Positions 43,797 through 52,953 of a stretch of 64,000 nucleotides of DNA are shown here, piece after piece. Origin of the DNA: JANSWY01 sp965243755 (GTDB lineage: Bacteria > Bacteroidota > Bacteroidia > Cytophagales > Cyclobacteriaceae); contig CBDEVW010000003.1 of NCBI GenBank assembly GCA_965243755.1, forward strand, positions 186,001 to 250,000, given 5' to 3'. Made by a program: the position numbers and the translations under genes. Every line of letters begins with the position of its first letter. The first letter of the stretch is position 1. The notes beneath the pieces are model-generated. The model did not search any database, was not told the DNA's origin, and worked only from the letters and a program-made list of their open reading frames with translations.

Positions 43797-44801
43797 ATGA
43801 TCAAATCAGTACAGCCTCTACAATTCCCCTGGCAAACGAAAGATCCTTTTCTGTTTTGCGCATATCACGAGGATCTTTATCCTAACGGAAACGATCAAAT
43901 GGGTCCCGCTGCTTCTTTAGAGGGCCGAACGCTAGGCCAGGATTTTCAGTTGAAGGATGGCTGGAGAATGTATCATGGGCAGACCGTTCCCGGGTTTCCA
44001 TCTCATCCTCACCGGGGTTTTGAGACAGTCACCATCGTCCAAAAAGGGCTGGTTGATCATGCCGATTCCCTGGGGGCAGCTGGCAGGTTTGGCAATGGGG
44101 ATGTTCAATGGATGACTGCTGGCAAAGGCGTTCAACATTCTGAAATGTTTCCATTACTCAACCAGGAAGATAAAAATCCATTCCTGCTGTTTCAGATATG
44201 GCTCAACCTTCCGAGGGCAGAGAAATTTGTGACACCTCACTTTGCAATGCTCTGGCATGAAAACATTCCTAAAATAGTCATCAAAGACAAGGAAGGAAAT
44301 CAATCAGAACTCACCTTGATTGTAGGTGCTTTTGACAATCACAAGGTGGAAGCTCCATCGCCAAAGTCATGGGCCGCAGATCCAAAAAATCATGTGGCTA
44401 TTTACACGATCAAAATGAACCCGGGTGCTAAAATCACTATCCCTGCATCAGCCGATGGATTAAACCGCGGCTTATACTTCTTCAAAGGCGATGCGATCAA
44501 CATTGAAGGTCAAACCATTGATGTAAATCATTCTATAGATCTGGCCTCAGACAAGGACGTGGTGGTGGAAAATGGTCATAATGAAGGTCATTTTCTGTTT
44601 TTACAGGGTAAGCCCATTAATGAACCGACTGTACAATACGGCCCTTTCGTGATGAACTCACCGGAAGAAATACAACACGCTATGCTGGACTACCAAAGAA
44701 CACAGTTTGGAGGGTGGCCATGGCCAAGACACGATCAGGTGCATGACCGGTCTAAGGGCAGGTTTGCCAAATTTGCTGATGGGTCCATTGTGGAGAAGTA
44801 A
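43797..44801 (+). CDS. Pirin-family bicupin protein
   Basis: A 334-residue cytosolic protein. The N-terminal cupin has the iron-binding motif SHPHRGFETVT and the later WMTAGKGVQHSEM, giving the usual three histidines and a glutamate. A second cupin follows (PGAKITIPASADGLNRGLYFF). Pirins act as quercetinases or redox-sensing regulators in different organisms; the role here is unknown. It is monocistronic with its own -7 element. Confidence 0.87.
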   Translation: MIKSVQPLQFPWQTKDPFLFCAYHEDLYPNGNDQMGPAASLEGRTLGQDFQLKDGWRMYHGQTVPGFPSHPHRGFETVTIVQKGLVDHADSLGAAGRFGNGDVQWMTAGKGVQHSEMFPLLNQEDKNPFLLFQIWLNLPRAEKFVTPHFAMLWHENIPKIVIKDKEGNQSELTLIVGAFDNHKVEAPSPKSWAADPKNHVAIYTIKMNPGAKITIPASADGLNRGLYFFKGDAINIEGQTIDVNHSIDLASDKDVVVENGHNEGHFLFLQGKPINEPTVQYGPFVMNSPEEIQHAMLDYQRTQFGGWPWPRHDQVHDRSKGRFAKFADGSIVEK

Positions 44802-44916
44802 TTTCGGAGGTCAAAACTTCCCGTTGATCACTAACAAACGGTCATAGGTCGGAAAAAATGAACCTTAGCACCATAAGCCCGTTAATAGCACACAGGACAT
44901 TTTCAAATAAATTTCT

Positions 44917-46143
44917 GTGCCTAAAAACATTAATCTACATCTTATCCTGGGATCATTATGGTTGCTGATGTTTGCCTCCAGTAGCCAGTTTTTCATCATC
45001 GCTCCCATTCTCCCTCAACTTGGCGACCAACTCAATATTCAGGAAAACATTCAGGGCACCCTGATTTCAGGCTATGCATTTGCACTGGCCATATCTGCTT
45101 TATTCATCGGCCCCATCTCCGATCGTATTGGCAGAAGAAGGATTTTGATTTTGGGAAGCGCAACCATGGCAGTAGCACTTGGGTTGCATTCTTTTGCTTA
45201 TGATTATACCTCAATGCTTACCTTTCGCTTGATTGCCGGAGTAGCAGGAGGAATTCTCACTGGCTCCTGCGTTTCATACATCAGAGATGTATTTCCCTAC
45301 CACAGGCGTGGATGGGCCAATGGTGTGGTTGCCACAGGAAGTGCAGCAGGACAAATTTTAGGAATTCCTATTGGTAAAATTTTGGCAGATCAGCAGGGTT
45401 TTGATACTCCGTTCTTGTTTTTTAGTGCAGTAATGGCGCTGGCATTTTTCATGATCCATCAATTTGTCCCTCATTCAAACCCCGAGACAAGATACAGGAA
45501 AATTGGGTGGTCCAACCTGAGTTTAGCTGGGTATAAGGAAGTGTTGAAAAACAAAAACTTCGTGACTTCTTCATTGGGTTATGTGCTAATGTTCTTCAGT
45601 ATTTCAATGTTTATGGTTTATTATCCTACCTGGCTTGAAGTTGATCTTGAATTCAGTGGTGAATATGTGGCATTAATTTTAAGCGTTGGAGGTGTTGCTA
45701 CGCTCATAGGCTCTCCTATTGCTGGTAAGCTCACGGATGTCATTGGAAGAAAGTCCATTACCATTATCAACAATGTAGGTTTAGCTGTAAGCATCCTGGC
45801 CATTGCAACGCTTGATCATACAGCGACTACCCTTCTGGTTTTGAGTTTTACTACAATGTTGTTTTTATCCGGCAGACTGGTATCATTCCAGGCGCTTATA
45901 TCAGACATTACCTCAGATGTTTCCAGAGGTCGTTTCATGTGCCTCACCATTAGCATAGGGCAAATTGGAATGGGACTGGGTTCTTTTTTCTCAGGATTTG
46001 TATTTGAAAATTACGGATTCCTTGGTAACGTACTCACCGCGGGCTTTGCCTGCCTTGGAATGATCGCAATCATATTGATATTTGACAATGTGATGGCCGA
46101 CAAAAAACACGTAGCTGAAATGGCGACTGCTGAAATGGGTTAA
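44917..46143 (+). CDS. MFS transporter, drug:proton antiporter-like
   Basis: A 408-residue inner-membrane protein with 12 helices. Motif A (GPISDRIGRRRILILGS) follows helix 2, the helix 5 motif C-like GSAAGQILGIPIGK is present, and a second motif A-like loop is GKLTDVIGRKSITII. This pattern belongs to drug:H+ antiporters of the DHA1 type; substrate unknown. The start is a GTG at 44917, just before helix 1; the first in-frame ATG lies inside helix 1, which makes the GTG likely. Its end overlaps the 3' end of queE by 4 nt, convergent. Confidence 0.8.
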   Translation: MPKNINLHLILGSLWLLMFASSSQFFIIAPILPQLGDQLNIQENIQGTLISGYAFALAISALFIGPISDRIGRRRILILGSATMAVALGLHSFAYDYTSMLTFRLIAGVAGGILTGSCVSYIRDVFPYHRRGWANGVVATGSAAGQILGIPIGKILADQQGFDTPFLFFSAVMALAFFMIHQFVPHSNPETRYRKIGWSNLSLAGYKEVLKNKNFVTSSLGYVLMFFSISMFMVYYPTWLEVDLEFSGEYVALILSVGGVATLIGSPIAGKLTDVIGRKSITIINNVGLAVSILAIATLDHTATTLLVLSFTTMLFLSGRLVSFQALISDITSDVSRGRFMCLTISIGQIGMGLGSFFSGFVFENYGFLGNVLTAGFACLGMIAIILIFDNVMADKKHVAEMATAEMG

Positions 46144-46889
46144 ACTCCCCTTTTACTCCCGTAAACATGAATGTGCAGTCGGTCGGTATAGTTGAATCCC
46201 TGCTGCTTGCAAATCTCTATGATCCATTGCTGTTTCATATTCAGGGCCTCCGGGCTGGTTCCCTGGGGCATCAGATAAACGTACTCATGGGGAATATTGT
46301 AAGATTGCACAATACTTAACACTTCATTCAGGTCCCCTTGAGAATCGATAACGAATTTGAAGTTGGATTTTTCAGTTTGAGCAAAAAAGGAAATGGCTGT
46401 AGGGACAATTCTTTCTGCGGTTTCTACCTTGGAATTGCTGAGTTTGATTGAAACATTGTACTGATCCAGAAAACTATCAAGTTCACGGTTCGGGATAATG
46501 GTCCCATTGGTTTCTATTTCGATATGCTTTCCTTCATTTTTCAACAATTTGGCAAGCTCGGTCAGTGGTTTATGTTGCACCAGTGGCTCACCTCCAGTCA
46601 AAACAATGTTTTTGCAATTATATTGAAGGACCTCATTCAGTATTTCAGATGTGGTCAGCCTAATGATGTAATCAGATTTTCGAAATTTCTGGTACCCCTC
46701 CTTTTCATCATTATGATGAGCGAAATTGGTGTTCTCCCAATTCCAGGTATAGTCTGTATCACACCAGATGCAATAAAGGTTACACAATGAAAGACGGACG
46801 AACACAGAAGGCAACCCCAGGTTTTTCCCTTCCCCCTGAATGGTATAAAATATTTCCGGTTTGTCGTTTAATTTGGCCAGACTAAGCAT
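46140..46889 (-). CDS. queE: 7-carboxy-7-deazaguanine synthase
   Basis: A 249-residue radical-SAM enzyme of queuosine biosynthesis, converting 6-carboxy-tetrahydropterin to 7-carboxy-7-deazaguanine. FYTIQGEGKNLGLPSVFVRL at the N-terminus leads to the cluster motif CNLYCIWC (C36, C40, C43) followed by the diagnostic DTDYTWNW. The glycine-rich SAM motif is VLTGGEPLVQ. No other queuosine gene is in the window. Confidence 0.92.
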   Translation of the reverse strand: MLSLAKLNDKPEIFYTIQGEGKNLGLPSVFVRLSLCNLYCIWCDTDYTWNWENTNFAHHNDEKEGYQKFRKSDYIIRLTTSEILNEVLQYNCKNIVLTGGEPLVQHKPLTELAKLLKNEGKHIEIETNGTIIPNRELDSFLDQYNVSIKLSNSKVETAERIVPTAISFFAQTEKSNFKFVIDSQGDLNEVLSIVQSYNIPHEYVYLMPQGTSPEALNMKQQWIIEICKQQGFNYTDRLHIHVYGSKRGV

Positions 46890-46925
46890 CCTGCAAATCT
46901 AGCAAAGGTGCGGTCCATTCAATGA

Positions 46926-47648
46926 TTACCTGATCCTTTTTTCAATGGCAGCTGCTATCTCTTTATCTGTGAGGTAAAATTTGTCGATGAACCTATCGCC
47001 ATATTTTTCATACAACTCCTCGCAAGTGGGATCATTCCTGACGAAGTAAGCGTATTGATAGATCTGGCTTCCCAAACCATGATAAACGGGCATTAAATCT
47101 GTGGACTTCTCATGGGAGGCCCGGAAGTCATTATCTACAAGGTACAGCAAACCCCACTTGGCAATTTGTAGTGTACTGAGGTTATCATAGTACACCACAT
47201 GACCCAGTTCGTGCGCTAAAATCCCTACCTGCGCATCGAAAGGCAGGTTTCTTAACAGGATCTCATCATAAGGCGTGTTGCTGGCATCATTGAGTAAAAC
47301 CTGGTAGATTCTATCCTTTCTTTTGCCAAACAAGGAACTAATGACAAAATTGGACTCCATCGGTGCACCGGAGTTGGTCAATACCATCTCAATGCTAACA
47401 TCCTTTAATTGAGGATAAGCAGCCAATGCCAGCAAGGCAGCTTTTTCATAACCTGGTGGAAGCTTTTTGTTAGAACCAACCAGATTCATCATGCTATCCC
47501 AATCGTATGACTTACCTGCAAGGGTATCTTCGAAAACATGGCTTGTGACCTGCGGATCAATTTGCTCAGGATCTACCTTTTGTGTGATAACAAGGGTAAA
47601 AAGAACAAGAATAGAAATAAGTAGTATTAAGGAGAGTTTTTTAAGCAT
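46926..47648 (-). CDS. Membrane-anchored zinc metallopeptidase, HExxH type
   Basis: A 240-residue protein with one N-terminal hydrophobic segment (about 5-23) that acts as signal or anchor, and an extracytoplasmic domain holding GILAHELGHVVYYD with HExxH near residue 145. About 35 residues on, ASHEKSTDL could supply the third zinc ligand. Family not assigned. ATG at 47648 starts five codons after an earlier ATG and directly before the hydrophobic segment. It lies about 36 nt upstream of queE on the same strand. Confidence 0.65.
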   Translation of the reverse strand: MLKKLSLILLISILVLFTLVITQKVDPEQIDPQVTSHVFEDTLAGKSYDWDSMMNLVGSNKKLPPGYEKAALLALAAYPQLKDVSIEMVLTNSGAPMESNFVISSLFGKRKDRIYQVLLNDASNTPYDEILLRNLPFDAQVGILAHELGHVVYYDNLSTLQIAKWGLLYLVDNDFRASHEKSTDLMPVYHGLGSQIYQYAYFVRNDPTCEELYEKYGDRFIDKFYLTDKEIAAAIEKRIR

Positions 47649-47736
47649 ATGCCCAACAATCATTTGAGCAATATAGGAATGAGAATGTGAAAAGTTGATG
47701 TAATTCTCAAACTATGAGTTAAAAAGAAAGAAGTAA

Positions 47737-47754
47737 GACAAGAGGTAACTTGTC
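47737..47754 (-). terminator. Hairpin with T-rich tail after the TonB receptor gene
   Basis: GACAAG (47737-47742) pairs with CTTGTC (47749-47754). On the minus strand a T-rich run follows. The stem is only 6 bp, so the call is moderate. Confidence 0.45.
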
Positions 47755-47828
47755 AATCCATTGCTAACCAAAACAAAAATCAAATAAAATAAAGTTACCC
47801 CCTGAATAATCTACATGTTTGCTATTGT

Positions 47829-50800
47829 TTAAAAATTAAATCCTACTTTTCCAAAGAAGTATGCCCCGTCAGATCCCATCTGCACTGAATCCGCAAATCC
47901 ACCCTGATCTGTCCAACCATCAAATTGAGGTGTTGGGTACACATTGAAAATATTGTTTCCTCCTATGGTAAATCTTACCTTATCAGTGATCCTGTAGGTG
48001 ATATTGAAATCAACTGTCATTGCTGCTTCATAAACGTCTGTTGCAACTTCCATGAGTGCATCAGCTTCTGCTTGTGATGAAGGAGGACTGTCTATCCATT
48101 GAAAATCCTGTAGTTGTACTTCACTAAACCTGGTAGCCAACGCATTGATTGACCATCTGTTGGTAGTGAACCCTGCATTCAACCCAAACTTATAATCTGG
48201 CGCTGCAGCTTTCAGGTACGCCTGGGCAAATGGTCCAAAAAACGTCAAAGGATCAAGATCACCGCTATTAATTGCCTCTATAGTAAGGTCATTTACATTT
48301 CCGGTAAGGCCAATGTTCAGCTTATTCCCAATGCCTAACTCCGTCTGATAATTGATCACTACATCAATCCCTTGAGTTTTCGTATCCACGCCATTGGCAA
48401 AAAACTGGGCATCTTCTACGCCCAATCCCTTGTCAGAGGCATCAAACGCTTCGGTAAGGATGATTCGGTCCTTGACGGAGATTGAGTAAGCGTCTACTGT
48501 TGCGCTTAGCCCACCCATTGAAAAGGTAAATCCTACGCTACCATTAAATGCAGTCTCTTCTTTTAGTGGTCCAATGCCAAACGCTTTGGTTACCGTGCTG
48601 TTATTTGCCGAAAGCAATGATGGAACCGATTCACCAGCCACAATATTGTTAAAAATCAAATTGTAGTAGATCTGAGCCAATGAAGGAGCACGGAAACCGG
48701 ATGATATCGAACCTCTCAATGAAAAGGCATCTGAAATCTTGTAACGTGATGCTAATTTGTAATTGAATGTTTCACCAAAGTCGCTGTATTCTTCAAACCG
48801 AAGGGCGGCTCCAATTAGAAATGCCTCAGTGACATTTAGTTCTCCATCAGCGTAAAGACCAATATTGGTTCTGCTTTGATCCACCTCATTCGCAGGGCTG
48901 TAACCTGGAAACCCTTGCGATCCACCTGGCAGATCATCACCATTGCTATCAGTGGCTACCGTCTGATTGGCGGGATCCGTCACAGGCACGCCGTTTACAT
49001 CATATAATGCGTATGAAGCTTCTTCACCTGCGAAAATCTGAAAATTTTCTGTTCTGTATTCTAAACCAAAAGCAAGGTTTGTTCCAGCAGCGATATCATC
49101 ATAATATTTAGTAAATCCTAAGTTGATGGTATTTTGCTCCAGGCTGTGACCACCAGCATCAAACTCAGTAGGACTGGCATCTCCAAGCGAAGCATTGTTG
49201 GTGCCTTTGATGTAATAGTGAAAGTTGTTTTTACCATACGTATTGCTGAAATCAACTTTCCAGTCATTGGTCATGGTGTGACGAATACCAATTGTTCCTG
49301 CATGGTCCGTAATGATTGAAGTAATTCTTGGGGTAAAACCATTGGGATACAAGCTTGGAACACTTCTGTTGTCTCCATCAGCAAAACTGCCCCGAGAAAA
49401 TGCATAGGCATCTGTATATCTGTAATTCCTACCACCAAAAGCATACGCTTCCGTTTGAGCCGCCACCGGTACTGCCGCATTGACCATGAAGTTAAAACCA
49501 TTCACTGCGGCCGAACCATATCCCTGACGCCACGAAAAACCTGGTCGTAGTGTTCTTTCTCTGTTCAGGTATTCGGTTGTGATATTCGCATAGCCACCTT
49601 TATCTCCTAAAGCAAGGCCATAGTTTAAATCTAATTTTAAGGTGTTTCCATCAAAACTTCTCTCCTCTCCATCGATTCTATTCTTACCTTCTACGTTGCT
49701 CAATGTTTCTCCACTTTCCTCGGCCCAGCCATCACCTACCGCGGTACTGAATGCTCCGTAGGTAACTCCTCCATTGAACCCTTCGGTCTGATCTTTCAAC
49801 ACAATGTTGATCACACCTGCAATCGCATCAGAACCATATTGTGCTGATGCACCATCTCTTAACACTTCTATTCGTTTAATGGCACTGACCGGAATTGAAT
49901 TTAAGTCTGTCCCTGTATTGCCTCTTCCCCTGGTACCGAAAATATTCACCAGAGAAGACTGATGCCGGCGCTTACCGTTAATCAATACCAAAGTTTGGTC
50001 AGGTCCTAATCCTCTTAGCGATGCAGGGTCGATATGATCAGCCCCATCTGAACCGGATTGTTTGGTAGCATTAAATGACGGAGCTGCATATTGTAGAATG
50101 TTGTTGATTGCAATTTTTCCGTTTTGATTGGATAACTCTGCCACATCCAGTACATCGATGGGTACCGGGGTATCTACTTCAGTTCTGTTTTGGTTTCTTG
50201 TACCAACTACGGTAAATACCTGCAACGCCTCTACCGATGGCCTCAGCGATATATTGTAATTGGTCTGACCAGACCTGACAGTAATGGTTTGTGTTTCATA
50301 ACCTACAAAACTAATGACCAGTTGAGCTCCCTCATCTGCCTCCAGGGAAAATTCTCCATTGGCGTCAGTTACAGCCCCCCTGGTGGTCCCTTTGATCACA
50401 ATGGTTGCTCCAACCACAGGATCACCATTTTCTGCGTCAGTAATGCGTCCTGTTACTGCTACTTCCGGGGCAACCTTGTTGCTTTTTCGGATAATGATTG
50501 TTTTATCTTCAATTTCGTATTCAAATCCCTTTGAAACAATCAGCTGATCCAGAATTTCATTGATGGTTGCCTCACTGGTATTGATGGAAACTTTTGGCAT
50601 CCCTTCAAACAGGTCACTCTGATAAAGGAACTTATATTCAGTACTTCGTTTAATTTCCTTCACCACCTGCTTCAGGGAAACCTGTTCCATTGACAGGCTA
50701 ATTTTAGTGTTCTGTGAATAGACACTGGCTGCTGTAACCTGAAAAATCGCGACTGTTAGAAGAACTATTGTAAGTTTCACAATCAATATTATCTTATTCA

Positions 50801-50837
50801 CCCCAATATGGGGTACCTTTGTACATGTACTATTCAT
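47829..50837 (-). CDS. TonB-dependent outer-membrane transducer with STN domain
   Basis: A 1002-residue receptor. After the signal peptide (ending SVYSQ near 42) come an STN signalling domain (about 45-110, ISLSMEQVSLKQVVKEI), a carboxypeptidase-like regulatory domain (about 120-200, GATIVIKGTTRGAVTDANGE), the plug (about 215-335, RIEVLRDGASAQYGSDAIAG) and the barrel ending KVGFNF. The STN domain indicates it not only imports a ligand but signals to the FecR protein encoded upstream. No SusD-type lipoprotein adjoins, so a siderophore, cofactor or similar ligand is as likely as a glycan. Third gene of the sigma/anti-sigma/receptor cassette. Confidence 0.92.
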   Translation of the reverse strand: MNSTCTKVPHIGVNKIILIVKLTIVLLTVAIFQVTAASVYSQNTKISLSMEQVSLKQVVKEIKRSTEYKFLYQSDLFEGMPKVSINTSEATINEILDQLIVSKGFEYEIEDKTIIIRKSNKVAPEVAVTGRITDAENGDPVVGATIVIKGTTRGAVTDANGEFSLEADEGAQLVISFVGYETQTITVRSGQTNYNISLRPSVEALQVFTVVGTRNQNRTEVDTPVPIDVLDVAELSNQNGKIAINNILQYAAPSFNATKQSGSDGADHIDPASLRGLGPDQTLVLINGKRRHQSSLVNIFGTRGRGNTGTDLNSIPVSAIKRIEVLRDGASAQYGSDAIAGVINIVLKDQTEGFNGGVTYGAFSTAVGDGWAEESGETLSNVEGKNRIDGEERSFDGNTLKLDLNYGLALGDKGGYANITTEYLNRERTLRPGFSWRQGYGSAAVNGFNFMVNAAVPVAAQTEAYAFGGRNYRYTDAYAFSRGSFADGDNRSVPSLYPNGFTPRITSIITDHAGTIGIRHTMTNDWKVDFSNTYGKNNFHYYIKGTNNASLGDASPTEFDAGGHSLEQNTINLGFTKYYDDIAAGTNLAFGLEYRTENFQIFAGEEASYALYDVNGVPVTDPANQTVATDSNGDDLPGGSQGFPGYSPANEVDQSRTNIGLYADGELNVTEAFLIGAALRFEEYSDFGETFNYKLASRYKISDAFSLRGSISSGFRAPSLAQIYYNLIFNNIVAGESVPSLLSANNSTVTKAFGIGPLKEETAFNGSVGFTFSMGGLSATVDAYSISVKDRIILTEAFDASDKGLGVEDAQFFANGVDTKTQGIDVVINYQTELGIGNKLNIGLTGNVNDLTIEAINSGDLDPLTFFGPFAQAYLKAAAPDYKFGLNAGFTTNRWSINALATRFSEVQLQDFQWIDSPPSSQAEADALMEVATDVYEAAMTVDFNITYRITDKVRFTIGGNNIFNVYPTPQFDGWTDQGGFADSVQMGSDGAYFFGKVGFNF

Positions 50838-50905
50838 ATGTTTGGCTTTAAGTTAAACATGTGCCAAAAGGGAGTGTTGCAGCACTCCCTTTTACGCATT
50901 TATCT

Positions 50906-52072
50906 TCAATTCACAATGACTGTTCTGTTTTTCACTTCAAATGTTACTGCATTAGTTTTCTCTATTAGTTTTAGAATATTCTCAAAGGACTCGTACCTTT
51001 CTATTTCCCCTGTGAATTTGATCTCAGAAGCCTGAGGATTATTATAAAACACCTCTACATCATACCATCTGGAGAGCGTATTGAGCATTCTGCCAAGCGA
51101 CTCATTTTCAAACACAAACAGGTCATCTTTCCAGCCACTATATACAAATGTATCTACCTTGGATCTTTTGTAACTTCTATCCACTTTGTTGACCAGCAAC
51201 TGATCCCCAGGTGTGAGCGTTACTACGTGCTTACTTCTGAGATGCCGAGCGGCTACTTTACCTTCCACAAGTGTGGTGTGTTCCGTTTTCTGATCTTTAT
51301 ATGCTGACACATTGAATTCAGTTCCCAATACTGATACCGTTTGTTCATCAGTAATCACCATAAAGGGTCTGTCTGGATCTTCAGTCACATCGAAGTAAGC
51401 CTCCCCTGTAAGGTGGACCGTTCGATTATTTTTGGCAAACGTTGCAGGATACTTCAGGCTGGATTCTGAGTTGATCCATACTTTTGTTCCGTCTTCTAGT
51501 ATCAATGAAAATTTTCCTCCTCTTGGAATGATCAATTCATGTGTGGCAGTAGTTCTGGAAGCCTTTTTATAGGTTAGCACACCCATATCAGACTCCATCG
51601 TCACACCATTGACTGACACATCTTTTCCTTGCTTATCATTTAATATGATTTCCTGGCCATCTGAAGTTACCAACATGGCCTTGGATGAACCTGGTATTAT
51701 CAAAGATTCCTGTGTCGCCACTTGCATTGGTTGTACAGTAGTCTCCACTTTTTTATTGGTGAACAAAAAAGTAAAAGTCATCAAGAGCACGATGCAAGCC
51801 ACTAAAGTAGACCAAATCCAGCGACGGGGATTTGGTCTTTTTTGGGTTTTAGTGAAATGTTTATTGATACGAGACCATGCCTGATCTATCGATTGGCTTT
51901 CATACTCATGTGGGGTTGCACTTTCCTCATAGTGAATCCTGACACTTTTGAAGTATCGCCTGTTTTCGTCGCTGGCATTTAGCCAATTGGAGAACTGCTG
52001 TTCTTCATGTTCACTTAATGTTCCATGTATCTTTCTCCAAATAATCTCAAAATCAATCGAAGGCTTACTCAT
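50906..52072 (-). CDS. FecR-family anti-sigma factor / signal transducer
   Basis: A 388-residue inner-membrane protein. A cytosolic N-terminal part (about 1-80) with the sigma-binding helices is followed by one membrane segment (about 84-103) and a periplasmic FecR domain (IPRGGKFSLILEDGTKVWIN, then GEAYFDVTEDPDRPFMV). At the C-terminus there is an STN-like DUF4974 domain (SLGRMLNTLSRWYDVEVFY). It connects the TonB receptor with the sigma factor. Gaps to neighbours are 55 and 68 nt. Confidence 0.92.
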   Translation of the reverse strand: MSKPSIDFEIIWRKIHGTLSEHEEQQFSNWLNASDENRRYFKSVRIHYEESATPHEYESQSIDQAWSRINKHFTKTQKRPNPRRWIWSTLVACIVLLMTFTFLFTNKKVETTVQPMQVATQESLIIPGSSKAMLVTSDGQEIILNDKQGKDVSVNGVTMESDMGVLTYKKASRTTATHELIIPRGGKFSLILEDGTKVWINSESSLKYPATFAKNNRTVHLTGEAYFDVTEDPDRPFMVITDEQTVSVLGTEFNVSAYKDQKTEHTTLVEGKVAARHLRSKHVVTLTPGDQLLVNKVDRSYKRSKVDTFVYSGWKDDLFVFENESLGRMLNTLSRWYDVEVFYNNPQASEIKFTGEIERYESFENILKLIEKTNAVTFEVKNRTVIVN

Positions 52073-52127
52073 ATCTGTATATATGACAGGAAACTTTCAA
52101 AAAGGGGTGACAACCTTGTGGGTTTTT

Positions 52128-52727
52128 TTAGAATAATTGAGAAATAAGAAATGCAAAAGCCACAGTTCCAAACGATATTGAAGCTTTTAGTTTAGCCTTT
52201 CCCCGTTGCAATTGTGTTTTAACTGTGTTTTTTGATACGTTCAGAATTTCAGCAATCTCACTGATTTTTTTATCCTCGGTATACTTAAGTTCAATTATTT
52301 TCCTAACCTGCAGGGGAAGTTGGTTGATTGCAGCCACTATTTTACTTTCCAACTCTTCATTGATGGTATTACCACTTTTTATGGCCATCATGTGGGCCTC
52401 CAGGTATAGGATTTTGTGTTTATCCGAAACCTTTATGCTCGCCAACCGGTTCAGGCATTGATTTTTGACTGCCGTAAAGAGATAATCCTGAATGGTTCTT
52501 TCTATCACCATTGTATCTGCTTTTTCCCAAAACTTGATAAACGTTTGTTGGACCACATCTTCGGCTTCTGCCAGGTCAAAAAGATAAGATTTTGCGAAAT
52601 TCACCAGGGGTTGATAATGTTGCTCAAAGATCAGCTTCAGGGTTTGCTCATCTCCCGAATTCAAGTTCCGCAACGTTATGTTTTTATGCTCTGGCAAAAT
52701 ATGGTGGAATAGTACTAGCGATCCCAA
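52128..52727 (-). CDS. ECF sigma factor, FecI-like
   Basis: A sigma-70 family regulator of up to 199 residues. Region 2 (IFEQHYQPLVNFAKSYL, then AEDVVQQTFIKFWE) and region 4 (LPLQVRKIIELKYTEDKKI and SEIAEILNVSKNTVKTQL) are clear, followed by a short hydrophobic tail (GTVAFAFLISQLF). There is no ATG before region 2, so translation must start at a TTG: 52727, 52697 and 52673 are candidates, and the exact start is unsure. With the FecR and TonB-receptor genes it forms a cell-surface signalling cassette and probably activates the receptor gene. Confidence 0.87.
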   Translation of the reverse strand: MGSLVLFHHILPEHKNITLRNLNSGDEQTLKLIFEQHYQPLVNFAKSYLFDLAEAEDVVQQTFIKFWEKADTMVIERTIQDYLFTAVKNQCLNRLASIKVSDKHKILYLEAHMMAIKSGNTINEELESKIVAAINQLPLQVRKIIELKYTEDKKISEIAEILNVSKNTVKTQLQRGKAKLKASISFGTVAFAFLISQLF

Positions 52728-52953
52728 AATAAGAAATTATTAAAAAAAAGTAAAGTTTAAATTACTCATCACGAATAATTTCTTCCTGAGCGAATACACT
52801 TTAGGTACCCTGAAGATCGATAAAACCAATCAAGTTCACCCTTAATCATGGCCATAGAACCTCATAAAAATCCGCTCATCAATTGTAACTATTCTGTTTT
52901 TGTGAAGTCTCTCTTTACTGATTAAATTGAATAAAACTCAAAAAACAACTCAC

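Noticed and set aside
47829..50837. SusC-type glycan transporter
   Set aside because: No SusD-like gene is adjacent and the plug/barrel sequence is of the general TonB receptor type; the STN domain with FecI/FecR shows a signalling receptor.
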